A DNA stretch of 64,000 bases from Oncomelania hupensis. Taxonomy: Eukaryota; Mollusca; Gastropoda; Littorinimorpha; Pomatiopsidae. Where the stretch lies: contig CM072511.1 in NCBI GenBank assembly GCA_036898135.1, positions 28,655,710-28,719,709 of the forward strand, read 5' to 3'. The translations under genes were made by a program, and so were the position numbers. The notes below the pieces were generated by a model. It did not search any database, had not been told where the DNA came from, and worked only from the letters and a program-made list of their open reading frames with translations. Shown in pieces: positions 1-10,745 of this stretch (positions are counted from its first letter, which is position 1; each line of letters opens with the position of its first letter).

Positions 1-820
1 CTGGCGGGTGGTGCGGTCGAAGTCCTTCTGTGAGGTAGCTTCTGGTCCACCTGTGTCGTTGTGTAGTTGGGTTCCCTGGCCACGCTGTGGGGTCTGACAG
101 GGAGTTTTACCGGGTCGCTCGTTCCGACTTGTGCGGTAGAGGTTCCTCAACCAACTTGTTTCTGTGGAGTGGGGTTCACAGGATAGCTCGGGATAGCTCG
201 GGATAGCTCGCCTGCCCGTCTGTAATATAAGAGACGAAATTCTGCACAACCCTGAATAATCGGTTTGTGCAGAGCGTCTCACTGAAAGCCAAGTAGCCCT
301 CAGTGATAGCTCCACATCTCTATACATAAGCGACGAACATTCTGCTACTTCCGGGTTCCACTGGAATCTCACTCTAAATTCCTATACATACATAAATATC
401 AAACGTGGCTAACTATACACATACAGAATTAATAATATTATAAACATTCAGTGGTACAGCCACTGGTCTGCAAACATACATATAAGTTAAACAACAGTGG
501 TTCCGTATGGTATGCAACATGGCGGCGTAACCGGTCGTGTTTCGCCTCGTGGTAGGCTCTTCCACATGGTCACGCAAATTCGGATTAACAATTCACATTT
601 ATGCATAGCAAATTCTTCAAACATAATTTCAACAATACTACACATATATCACGATGAAACAGAAGGGTGTTCATTTACCTGTTTGACAAGTTCAGGCCCG
701 TGTGACTTGATAGAATTCTACGATTCCTAAGTCCTGCTTCCTGGTCTAAGTGTAGAGAGATTTCTCTGCCAGCTTTCTAGCTGTTAACACTTCGGTGTAT
801 TACTCCCAACTGACCAAAAA
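1..820. other. Unresolved sequence at left edge, probably inside CUL2 or its introns
   Basis: No coding exon of the remaining CUL2 sequence could be recognised. The first 210 bases are GC-richer and contain three tandem copies of a 10-base unit (GGGATAGCTC, about 181-210). Nothing else can be supported. Confidence 0.4.
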
Positions 821-1010
821 TGTGTTAGGCTCGGACCCAGTCAAACTGGCTCGAACCGCTTTGCGTAAGCTCTCATTGGGTAAAATGTTCATATTCAAAA
901 CTCAAGTGCTGACGTCACTGCGCTGTGTGTGTGGCTCAGGCTCGCAGTGTGCTGTAATTTAATTGCTACTGTGTACTGTACTAACTCTCTACTGTTACAA
1001 AGGCTACACA
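821..1010 (-). mobile_element. Possible LTR remnant
   Basis: A block starting TGTGTTAGGC and ending GGCTACACA has the TG...CA ends of an LTR, about 190 bp long. No target duplication flanks it, and no unambiguous primer-binding site or coding region was recognised to the left. It could equally be chance. Confidence 0.25.
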
Positions 1011-1035
1011 ATGCTAAATAGTCGATAGGAAGAGT

Positions 1036-2030
1036 TTAAACTAGCCAATTCGTGACAGTGATCTGCAAGGGTATCTGACATGAAGCGCTCAAGGAAGATG
1101 CTGAAGAGTGTTGGAGAGAGTAGACATCCTTGATGCACAACGGTTGTTGTTCTGAATCAGTTCCTGATGGCGCAGTTGTGGAGGACTTCACTGGTAGCCT
1201 TGTCATACAGGCTTTTGATGTCTTCAATAATGTTAGGACTGATGGTTGTCCACAGATCTGCATGCCAGACTTGGTCAAATGCTTTCTTGAAGTCTACAAA
1301 CACATGATAAGATGTTTGTTGGTGCTGTAAGTATTTCTCGCAGATTATTCTGGGATTGAAAATCTGTTCAGTGGTACTTCGCCCTGCCCTGAATCTGTTT
1401 GTTCTTCAGCTATGAATCGTTCAGCTTGGGGTTTCAACCTGTTGAGTATTATTTTCAGGAGGACTTAACTGTGATAGCTGATGAGACTGATGGTGCTGTA
1501 ATTTTCACACTCCTAAAGGTTACCCTTTTTGGGAAGAGTGATGACAAACGACTGGGTCAATGGTGTAGGCCACTGATCTGCCAGATCTTCTTACAGAAAA
1601 TGGTGAGGGCATCAATCATCGCTTCTCCTCCTGCTTGAAGCAATTCTGCGGTTATTTTGCGATTGCACTGGTGCCTCAACAACTTCTCTGAGAATTTGGA
1701 GGATTTCTTCTTCTGCTCTCGGGACATGCTAGAACTGATGTGTCTCCGTTTGGTGTATGGTTGTAAATGTCAGAGCAGTACTCTGTCCATCTATCCAAGA
1801 CTTCTTGTTCTTCTGTAAGGCATATGCCAGACTTGCTTTGGATCGTGGAGACCTTGGGCTGTTTAACACTTGTCAGCTGCTTCACAGTCTGGTAGGCCTT
1901 CTTGCTGTTGTTCTTATTCAGATTGTTCTCCATTTCCTGGCACTGATCTTCTATCCAGTTCTTCTTTGCTGTGCACATGCCTTTTCGGATGTCATTGTTG
2001 AATTTTTGGGTAGGCATCAACTGCCTGTGA
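1036..2030 (-). mobile_element. RTE-type LINE reverse-transcriptase fragment, decayed
   Basis: On the minus strand 2020-1676 reads a pre-RT segment (KKAYQTVKQLTSVKQPKVST, EEQEVLDRWTEYCSDIYNH) typical of RTE-clade LINEs. It is followed by broken RT frames (AGGEAMIDALTIFCKKIWQ, then KHLTKSGMQICGQPSVLTLL near 1278-1200). Stops and frameshifts throughout show it is dead. It lies in a CUL2 intron. Smaller 3' pieces of RTE elements occur at 33655 and 49990. Confidence 0.75.
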
Positions 2031-2254
2031 GGTGCTCTTTTTCTTTTTCATCTCTTTTCGTTTGTCACACAGGTCAAAAAGTTCAGGTTGTGATCCACAG
2101 TTTCCTCTTAAAAATAGTAATTAATGCTACCAGTAAAATGTATTATCAATAACATGAACCTAGAAAATGTATGTTTCATGTTCATGTACAACTCTGTACA
2201 CATAATGAGAAACATATTTAAACTACTAGCAAGAGTACATAAAAATGTACTTAC

Positions 2255-5200
2255 GCTGCTATCTCTGCCAAAAGCAAAGCTGTCAGGTGAGCTTTCTGTG
2301 GTTCTATCATGTGTTTTCTCCACATGTCCAAAGCAAGCTGTGTAACAAAAATAAAATGCTAAAACAAAAAAGGTCTTAAAAACTTTAGAATAAATCACCA
2401 GATTAAAACAATGACATTTATTTTTAGATGATCACCCTCCTCAGCTAGGTTTTTTATGGAGACTACATCACAAAAAGGTTAAAAAAAATATTTCTTTTAA
2501 ATTAATTTAAAAAATACACTGTATCAATTCCCGCCTATTACTTGTATTAGTACTAGCAAATCAAGTCAATATGCCAGGATGAATATGAATTAAAATTAAA
2601 ATTTTTTCTCTAAATTTATTATTAATAAACATACTTACCATGACTCACAAGTGCAATGTTTATGGCGTTGCTAGGAGAGTGCCTCTCTAACGGAAGCTGA
2701 CAAAAGATAAAACAGTCATAGAGTTGCTTCCCTGAACCACTTTCCCCGTGAGTCTCGTGTTATACCACGCGTCCAAGCGCTCACGATAACGGACCGAATA
2801 TCTCATTCCTTATTTGGAACTGCGGGGAGGTGGGAGGGACATTAAAGTGAGTCATGGTAAGTATGTTTATTAATAATAAATTTAGAGCAAAAATTTTAAT
2901 ATTAATTTCACATACTATACCATGACTCACAAGTGCAGATTAGCACGAAAAGGACGGAGGGAAGCAACTCTATTGAAACAACTTTACCGTGAACAGGCTG
3001 AAGAAGAGGACCAAGAATGAAGGGCGCGACCACAGAATCGAAACCAAGAAGCCATCCTCTTGAGAATGGCCCAGGAAACAGGACGCAGGCTGGAACCTTC
3101 CGAGGCCTCCGGAAGCTCCGAGACCTCGGATAGAAGGTCGGACAACAGCCAAGCGTGAAGACGGAGAACGCCTGGGTCGCCGTGTGGAAACCCGGATCGA
3201 GGCTGCAGAAGCGATACCGCCCCGAGAACGAGAGGAAAGCACTGCCCCTGGGAAAGACGAAGGAAATCGGGGAACCAGGGCTGAGATGGCCAAAAGGGAG
3301 CCACGAGAATGGAAGAAGGAGACTCCTCCTCGGCTTCCACGAGAACCTGTGGAAGGAGGGAGAGGGCGGAAAGGCATAAGCCTCCAACCCCTCCCAAGAA
3401 ATGGACAACGCGTCCACCGCCCAAGCCAGGCAGTCTGTGACCGGCGACACAAACAGGGGTAGCCTGGAAGAGTAACGAGTGGCAAAAGATCGATCAGAGG
3501 TTTAAACCACTCCGCCCAAACCGGATGAAGAACGGAGCGGGACAGGGTCCATTCCGTGTGGACCACACAATGAGGGCGACTCAGAAGATCGGCTAAGACA
3601 ATGACAGAGCCGCTGACATGCTTGGCTACAAGCGTACAAACGAAAGCAGCTAACCAGAAAGGAGGCTCTCCACCATCATGGAGAGAGGAGGGGAATGGGT
3701 ACCCCTGAAGTGGTAGATGAGAGAAACCACAGTGGTACTGGCAGAGCGAACGAGCAAGGGGCCCAGAGGCAGGGAGGGAAGAAAACGATGAAGAGCCAGG
3801 CAAACGGCTTCCATCTCCAGGCGACTGAAATGCCAAGACAGATGGTCCTGAGACCAAAAACCGTGAGCTGAAAGGCTGCCGGAACGCGCACCCCAACCGA
3901 CCAAAGCCGCATCCGTGCAGATGTCGGCCACCGGAAGCGGAGGGGAGATAGGAACCCCCGAAGAAAGCCACTCAACATTCCTCCAAGGAAGCAGAGAAGC
4001 GCGAAGGCCCTCCGTGACCGGAAAAAGAGAGTCCCAGGAATCGCCGGACTGACTCCAACGGGAAGAAAACCAACGTTGAATCGGCCGCTTGCAAACTCCC
4101 GCGAGGGGAACCAGAGGAACCATAGACTTCAAACAGCCCCAAAGAGAGGCCATAAATCTGGCTGAAACGACATCCTGACTCTCCAAAGGTAGCAGAAGGG
4201 ACTGAAGCCTCTGCACCCGACGAGCTAAAGAGCGGACCGACCAATCGCGAGTGACGAACGACATCCCCAGGTAGTGAAAACCTGAGATGGAGACAACACG
4301 GACTTGAGAGGGTTCACAGAGAACTCCAAGCGCCGCGTCCCAAGGAGAACGAGCCTGGTGTGCACCAGACAGAGATCGTGAGAACTAGCCTTGACCAACC
4401 AGTCATCAAGATAAGCAGAGAACCGCACCCCGAGTCCGCGAACTACGGCAGCGAGTTCTATGACAAGCCTTGTGAAAACCCAAGGACTGAGAGACAAACC
4501 AAAAGGAAGGGCTTGAAATGAAAAACCTGACCTCTCCAGACGAAGCGCATCCAACGCCTTTGAAGAGGATGAATAGACACGTGGGAAAACGCGCCACTGC
4601 GTAAACGCCTACGGCCTACCTCAACCCTGCCACGGGAAGAGGAAGTACCACCCCGCACACCCCCGAGAAGAGCGACCACGGACCGAGCGACCTCGACCCC
4701 TGCCAGGAAAGAAAGGCGGGGCCGAAGAAGTGGCCCGAGCCCAGAAGGCGAAACCATCCGACTTGGACCGCTCAGACTCCTCACGAACAGCCGTGCGAAC
4801 GTAAGGACCCAAAAAGAGAGTCGGGTACCAAGGGTCCCACCTGAAGCGAGGAGGACAAGAGCGGAGGCAAAAGGGACGCTGACTGAAGAAAAGCGTCACG
4901 ACGCACAAAAAGCAGGCTGACATAGGCAAAAGCCTGTGATTTGCAACCCAGAACGAAGGAGGTATAGAGGGCCTGCAGCAAGGACCTCCCCGAAACAACG
5001 AAACGGCGTCCCAGAATACTTGCCCAGAAAAAAGAGAAGTAAACTCAAGGGACCTTAACAATCGACCCCTCTATCTGTGCCAGACCTCTGACCGAGAGAG
5101 GAACTTCCCGGAAACACCGGGCAATGAGGACGAACTCAAACAAGAGCCCACAGAGGAAGCTCTAGGGAACCGAGGCACCTCCTCAAACGAAGAGGAAGAG

Positions 5201-7993
5201 GCCTCGCCCTCTATAAGTCCTCAAGCCGCAGAAGAAGCCCAGTCCAACAAAAAAATTAACACTAGGAGACTCCCTGAATACAACGCAAGCCTCATCAGAC
5301 TCGGCCGAAGCAAGAGTCCCGCCCAGGAAGGAATGGAGGAGTGGTAGGGGCACCGAAACCTCCTCCACCACCTGAGGACAAAAAGCCGCATCAGGTGAAA
5401 GGGCCCGATATAACAACACCCCAGTACCCGTGAACACAGGAACTAGGGTAGGAGGAACCAAGTGTGCCCCACCCCAACAGAAGTTGGCGCACACAAAGGC
5501 AAATTGGCGTTTGTATGTGATCCGGAAGTAGGTAACGGAAAAAAACGTACCATCATAACCGAACACCAGTACCCCCGATCCACAACCGAACCCGGAAGTG
5601 GCCGAGACCGAAGGGTGAACAGGGAATACTTGACCCAAGCCGGAAACTGAAGGGGGCTACGGGTGAACCGTAACTCCCCGATCCGGAGACCAGAGCCCCC
5701 GCCCCACGACCGCAAACGGAAGTGGAGTACAAAGGAGGATGGGAGGGAGGGGCCAAACCGGCAACAGGGAAAGGTAACTGGTATACCGAACCCCCCGAAC
5801 CGGAACCCAGAGCCCCCACCCCACGACCGCAAGCGGAAGTGGAAAACAAAGGGGGATGGGAGGGAGAAGCCAAACCGGGAACGGGAGAAGGTAACGAGTG
5901 TACCGTACCCCCGTACCGGAAACCAGAGCCCCCGCCCAACGACCGCAAGCGGAAGTGGAGTGCAAAGGGGGCTGGAATGGGGAGGGGAGGGACAAACCGG
6001 ACGAACCGGAAGCCACACCCCCTGTCGCAGCCGGACGTACACTGTGTGCAGTGCTTTATATGTCTCAAGCTCGACAGTAGCCAGAGGCCCCGCCCCACAA
6101 CCGCAAGCGAAAGTGGAGTGCAATGGGGGCTGGAACGGGGCGGAGAGGGACAAACCGGACGAACCGGAAGCCACACCCCCTGTCGCAGCTGGACGTAACA
6201 CTGCGTGCAGTGCTTTATATGTCACAAGCTCGACATTAGCCAGAAGTCCCGACCCGGTCTGAATCCCGCTGGAAGCAGAAGGGAAGGCTTCGGCAGGTAG
6301 CCTGATCGGACTAGCCGGGGCATCCCTGCCGGAAAAATTATGTGGTCCTAAACTAGGGCGACCACTTATATGTTTCTGGTCGTAACCTTGACCAGAAACG
6401 GCTCCAAGGTCACTTCTGGCAAGACCAAGGAGCCACCCCTCACCTCACTACCGCCACTCCCCACCTCACCACCACCACTCTACAAACCTGAAGGGTAGAA
6501 GACAAAGCAAGAGGCGCAGGAGCGGAAGCGCAACGTAGCAAAACAGCGGTAATGTCGGCAGGAGAGGGAACAAAGGAAGGCAAGAAAACTCGACATTCCT
6601 TAGAACGAAAGGCCGCCGAAGTAGTAGAGACGCGCATAGAAGGGGTTGAAGCCGACGAACAGCTACGTTGAGACATGACAAGGAAACCCAAAACTCCGCC
6701 GGCGGTAGTAACAGTAAACTACAGGGCGAACGCAGAAAGTCAGCAAAAACAAGAGAGCTAGAGTAGACACAACAGCGTTTCCCATTACGCACATATGTGC
6801 GTAATTCACGCATAAAAATCGGAAGATGACGCAAAGATTTTGATTAAGAGGGTCCCACGGACGCACACGTTGTTGCGCCCAGCGAAAGTGTCGTACCCAG
6901 AGCTGCCAACCACTACGGAATTTCCGTAGTTTACTCCGGAAATGAATACGCGGCTACGGAGCTACGCAAATCGAAAATTTACTACGGAAAGTCAATTTTC
7001 GACAATAGTATTACAGTTTTAACGATTTTTATTGAGCGCCTGTGCCTCCCGTAGCACCTCAAGGTCACGGTCATTCGGTTTACGTGCACGGAGTAATAGA
7101 TCACGCTCCCAGTGCATGTTAGGAAATTCGACCAATCACCGTGAAGTGGTTTTGCAAACGGCCAATCGCTGCACAAAACCTCGACCTTTCTGTGACACTT
7201 TCGTTTCCGGGTCACTTTCTACACTGCGAGAAGAAAAGTTTGTGTGCGGCTTATTTTGAATCCGTGATGCCAAAAAGAAAGAAAACTAGCGATGAAAGCC
7301 CAGAAAAAAAGAAGAGGACAGCAAATCAAGAGTACAGGAAAGAGTATTCTGAAAAATTTCCGTGCATCACTGCGTCATCGAGATCAAAACACAGCGTGTA
7401 TTGTACAGCGTGCTTGGCAGATTTTAGCATACAACATGGCGGCTTCCACGATGTGACGCGACACGTGAATGGCAATCGTCACAAAAGTCGTTGCCCTGAT
7501 CCAGAAAAGTTAGTCCCTGTTCAGTCGGTAGCCACCTTCTTCCAGCCCGATATGGATCTCTCAATAATTCGTGCGGAAACACTCTTCACGACCTTCGTTG
7601 CAGAGCACAATTTGCCTGCGTCGGTAGCAGATCACTTCAGTAAGTTAGTGAAGGCAATGTTCCCGGACTCCCAAGTTGCCAAGAGCTTTGCATGTGAAAG
7701 TGCAAGGCTGCCACCAGATTGGGCCTTGCTAAAGACTAGACATGTTCCCAGAGAGAGAATAGAGCAAGTTCAGTAAATGTGGAGTATTGTATGAAGTGTG
7801 TCATCTTTCCTTGCAACTGTGCTTGTTTAGTAGTGTGTGTGTATATGCATGTCTTCGTTAAAAAAAAAAAAAAGCGAGGACGTATGGCTACTGAAAATGT
7901 CATAAAACTACTGAAATTCAGAATTTTTGCTACTGAAAACTTTTTTGGGGGTTGGCAGCTCTGCGTACCCCCACGTTATCACAGTGGACGTCG

Positions 7994-8039
<46 letters not shown>

Positions 8040-9023
8040 GGCATAGAGTTCTTGTGCTGTTTATTGACTGGTCAGCTGATATTGCACTATAAGACATTGT
8101 ATAAGCACTACACTTTATCTTATTGACTTTAGTCACATTTGTATGCACACATGGAAGGGACCCTCAGAATTTTTAAAAGGACCCTCAAAATTTTCAACAG
8201 AGGGTCCCTTGGACCCCTTGATTTGAAGCTTGTGGGAAACACTGCTCAGCGAGTGCCAAAAAAGGAATGAGATATTCGGTCCGTTATCGTGAGCGCTTGG
8301 ACGCGTGGTATAACACGAGACTCACGGGGAAAGTGGTTCAGGGGAAGCAACTCTATGACTGTTTTATCTTTTGTCAGCTTCCGTTAGAGAGGCACTCTCC
8401 TAGCAACGCCATAAACATTGCACTTGTGAGTCATGGTATAGTATGTGAAATTAATAGTACTAACTAAATCCTTGCACAACGAGTGGAAAGAGTAATTAAT
8501 CAAAATAAACAAACAAAATATAATCTGAAATCTTTCATATCTTACCTCCCCAATCTCCAGCAGATGATCAGACTGCTCGACTGAAAATCCGCCATATGTA
8601 ATGTCAGCATCACTGAACTTTTGTTTCTTTACATACGTAGTATTTAGATATCTGAAATAAACATATCAATAAATACTTCACAAAATGCCAGACCACAAAA
8701 TTTTAAACATAACGCTTTTGTACATCAATTGGGTCTAGTGACTGTTATTTGGCTAAGAAAGGCTATCATCAAAAGCTTCACTAGACAGTACCATAGCTAC
8801 TACCTTCACCAAAAAATAAATTTAAAATTGACTATGATAAATATGATTTCTGAAGAAAATGTTGAGCTGATTCCTCGTGTCCTTGATATTCTGACATAAG
8901 AATTTTTACAATGTGTTCTTCCAAAGGAACAAGCAAGACTATTAAATGTGACAATTTCAAGAGCAAGCAGCTCTGGAAACAGAATTAACCAATATATACA
9001 CGCACTAAATGAACATAATAATA

Positions 9024-9075
<52 letters not shown>

Positions 9076-9115
9076 TTAGAGAGAGAGAGAGATATAGAGA
9101 GAGATACATATATAG

Positions 9116-9149
<34 letters not shown>

Positions 9150-10320
9150 TAATTTTCTAAAGCGCGCGCACAAAACAACCGTCTTCTTGTAAGTTGTATA
9201 GCATAAAAACATAAATAACATACAATACAATTAAAATGCAATGAAATAAGCAATACAAATACATTTTAATTGCATTATTATTATCTTATAAATCTCACCC
9301 ATAAAGGGAGTCAAGAAATTCAGCCCCCTTGCAATAATTCATCCAGTGCTTGTAGTATGAAACCAGAATGTCCTGAGTGTCCTGGATACCTCCTAAAACA
9401 ATAGTTAATATTTCTTGCAAAATGCATTCAGCTTTTTTTAACAATGCATGAGACAGTACATTTTGGACAAAGTCAGAAATAAATTTGAAATCAAGTCAAT
9501 CAAGATATGTACACACATACATGATTAAATCCTAGATCAGTAGCTTTTATAAGGCGTACCTGTACTTACCAGTGACCAGTTTTGTCCTTTGACAAATCTT
9601 AAATTGCTGTGTCTTACAGGTTAAAGGCATCAAGTTGCCAGCAAACTCTGGACACTAAAAGAAACAAAAGTCCTTGCTTACCACATACAAAGTCTTACAG
9701 TGCCTCTCCAGAAATGTCTTGACCTCATCATACAGGCGGTCACTCTGAGGCTCAGGCAATGCTGTGCAAAGCCTGTACACATCACTGCAACAATCAAAAA
9801 GAATAACTTCTAAAATTAGAAAAGGGGTCAGGGCTAGGTGGTGACACAAGGAAAGGGGAGATCTTTAAGTTAAACTAAGCAGAACACACTTTTTAAGTTT
9901 TATGTTTGACATTCCTGGAGTTATTTGTAAAAGCTGCCTGCGCAATCTGTTAAAATTTACATGATTTAAAAGGACAAAAGGCAGGCAGTGCAGAAGTGGT
10001 GAGGGGAAAGAGAGAGAGAGAGAGCGACAAAGAGAGAGAGAGAGGTAGCCAGATACGGAGAAAGTGAGACACACACAAAGAGGCACGCATGATACAGACA
10101 CTGAGACAGAGAAAGACACACACATAGACAGGCAGAAAGAGAGAGAGATAGACAGAGGCAAACACTGAAAGAGATACTGAACTGCCACAACTTAAACCTA
10201 CCTAAATCGCTCATTCCAGACACTGCGCCTGATTGACCCAAGAGTGATCACCTGCTCAGCTACTGTCAGCAATTCCGGCCATATACTTTCAAATTCAACT
10301 CGCTTTGGTTTGAGCGACAT
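2255..10320 (-). CDS. CUL2: Cullin-2, N-terminal coding exons (gene continues beyond the left edge)
   Basis: Cullin-2 is the scaffold of CRL2 ubiquitin ligases: its N-terminal helical repeats bind Elongin B/C with VHL-box receptors, and its C-terminus binds RBX1. Five coding exons are visible on the minus strand: 10320-10202 (ATG at 10320; reads MSLKPKRVEFESIWPELL), 9784-9682 (VYRLCTALPEPQSDRLYDE), 9381-9299 (SYYKHWMNYCKGAEFLDSLY), 8651-8546 (YLNTTYVKKQKFSDADITY) and 2337-2255 (LALDMWRKHMIEPQKAHLTA). They follow vertebrate CUL2 in order and spacing (known family motifs VAYPEPLGERLY, KGADYMDCLYRYLNT, LALDMWRK). The phases agree: 119, 103, 83, 106 and 83 nt. The acceptor of exon 3 is the least certain; the in-frame AG is at 9382-9383. 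The remaining three quarters of the protein (cullin-repeat remainder, cullin homology, neddylation site) is not in the window. Intron 4 is swollen to 6.2 kb by a DIRS element. Confidence 0.9.
2640..2815. repeat. DIRS left inverted terminal repeat
   Basis: This stretch is the reverse complement of 8265-8433 with few differences; shared blocks include CACTTGTGAGTCATGG and TAACGGACCGAATATCTCAT. The identity fades about 40 bases inside the element. Confidence 0.88.
2847..2937. repeat. DIRS internal complementary region
   Basis: The first part (2847-2900) is complementary to the outer left end with one clear mismatch; the second part (2901-2937) is complementary to the outer right end. The junction near 2900/2901 therefore mirrors the joined ends of a circular intermediate, as in DIRS-1. 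Confidence 0.88.
2970..4554 (-). pseudogene. DIRS reverse transcriptase-RNase H and start of tyrosine recombinase (frameshifted)
   Basis: The RT segment at 4554-4225 has LPFGLSLSPWVFTRLV and the catalytic box AYLDDWLV. The next frame (4264-3650) carries an RNase H-like core (ICTDAALVGWGA, SRLEMEAVCLAL). The third (3971-2970) continues with the connection region (VSGSVIVLADLLSRP, EWTLSRSVLHPVWAEW) and the FPPSPSFHRF and PFWPSQPWFPDFL segments. The last residues resemble the N-terminal core-binding part of a DIRS tyrosine recombinase, but the catalytic half is missing. At least two frame changes make it non-functional. Confidence 0.8.
4621..5638 (-). pseudogene. DIRS gag-like region, decayed
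   Basis: Minus-strand frames at 5061-4621 and 5638-5183 occupy the position of gag, upstream of RT. The first contains the run RRDAFLQSASLLPPLLSS in an overlapping frame, and Arg/Gly/Pro-rich ends as in DIRS gag proteins. No single frame survives, and the assignment rests mainly on position. Confidence 0.5.
5690..6245. repeat. GC-rich minisatellite in the DIRS 5' region (units about 116-155 bp)
   Basis: Units begin near 5692, 5811, 5927 and 6080, each with CAGAGCCCCCGCCCCACGAC or a close variant and a following GGAAGTGG motif. The later units are longer and carry an extra block (GGACGTA...CAGTGCTTTATATGTC) at about 6040 and 6190. Long open frames here on both strands are composition artefacts. 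Confidence 0.75.
6898..7963 (+). mobile_element. hAT-like DNA transposon, non-autonomous, nested in the DIRS
   Basis: Ends are inverted (CAGAGCTGCCAACC at the left, its complement at 7950-7963) and are flanked by the direct repeat CGTACCC at 6892-6898 and 7964-7970, fitting a 7-8-base duplication. It encloses the zinc-finger-like frame at 7267-7776. Confidence 0.65.
7267..7776 (+). pseudogene. Truncated hAT-type transposase N-terminus with BED/TTF-like zinc finger
   Basis: From the ATG at 7267 the frame begins MPKRKKTSDESPEKKKRTAN, then has YRKEYSEKFPCI, CTACLADFSI and a histidine pair (RHVNGNRHKS) forming a C2H2-like BED/TTF finger. It is followed by a region similar to hAT-related host proteins (FFQPDMDLSIIRAETLFTTF). 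It stops after 170 codons with no catalytic domain, so it is a remnant. Whether it is expressed is unknown. Confidence 0.55.
7996..8038. repeat. (CA)n microsatellite
   Basis: An uninterrupted CA dinucleotide run of about 43 bases in the nested-transposon region. Confidence 0.95.
8265..8433. repeat. DIRS right inverted terminal repeat
   Basis: Partner of the left terminal repeat. The outer terminus continues to 8455, where its complement is found again in the internal complementary region. Confidence 0.88.
9024..9150. repeat. (GATA)n, (GA)n and (AAT)n compound microsatellite
   Basis: GATA units to about 9074, then GA-rich sequence, then AAT units at about 9118-9150. It lies in a CUL2 intron. 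Confidence 0.95.
10010..10155. repeat. (GA)n-rich imperfect tract
   Basis: GAGA-rich, interrupted purine tract just downstream of CUL2 exon 1 within its first intron. The open frames over it are composition artefacts. Confidence 0.85.
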
Positions 10321-10654
10321 TTTTGCACTTGATGCCTGTGCCACTTTTCAAAGCACCGTACTGAGATTAGGTAAAAACCTGGCAGCTGTTCTATATCCAC
10401 AGCAACAGCTAAAAAAAAAAAGTGTGTTTGAAGTTCCGCCAGTATACTCTGGCAGCTGAAACAAAACCACAACATATATAATTTTTAATCTAAGGGAAAC
10501 AATCCACTAGGCTAGTGACCCAGCCAAAGCTAGTAGTTCGTCAGAATGTTTGCCAGCCCATCAACTAACTTAACACATTACTAGTACACTGAAATTTGTC
10601 TGCAGATGTTGAGAGAAAGTGTATTTTCCTGTGAAACCTGTCAAAAGTATTATT

Positions 10655-10745
10655 AGCTATAGTATAGCATAAATATAGCAATATACAGCATGCAGGAATA
10701 GAAGCCTTTAGCCCTCTGAATGAGGGCCAGCTGTCACCCCTGACC
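10655..10745 (-). mobile_element. CR1-type LINE 3' end fragment
   Basis: The minus strand has GGCCCTCATTCAGAGGGCTA, AAGGC and a (GCTATA)-like tail, matching the 3' end of the larger element at 12746-14010 (GGCCAAAGGC...GCTATGCTA). A short 5'-truncated copy in the CUL2-SPAG1 interval. Confidence 0.55.

Larger units (their letters stand above)
6773..8244. mobile_element. Possible hAT element nested in the DIRS (outer)
   Basis: The left end reads CAGCGTTTCCCA and the right end is the complement of CAGTGTTTCCCA, a classic hAT terminus. It encloses a second smaller element at 6898-7963 and a (CA)n tract. No matching 8-base target duplication is visible, so the boundaries or the whole call may be wrong. 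Confidence 0.4.
2595..8455 (-). mobile_element. DIRS-type tyrosine-recombinase retrotransposon with inverted terminal repeats, internally deleted
   Basis: Read on the minus strand, the element has a right-hand terminal repeat, a gag-like region, RT-RNase H, and then the internal complementary region and left terminal repeat. Terminal repeats are inverted (about 2640-2815 against 8265-8433). The internal complementary region at 2847-2937 is the exact signature of DIRS elements: 2847-2900 is complementary to the left end (2595-2650) and 2901-2937 to the right end (8419-8455). This fixes the termini. The reading frames are broken, and the tyrosine recombinase, normally after RNase H, is cut off after its first few dozen residues near 2970. 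The element is inserted in CUL2 intron 4 in the same orientation as the gene. Confidence 0.85.

Noticed and set aside
5443..6262. Long overlapping open frames on both strands
   Set aside because: They cover a GC-rich minisatellite that lacks stops for reasons of composition; no family resemblance.
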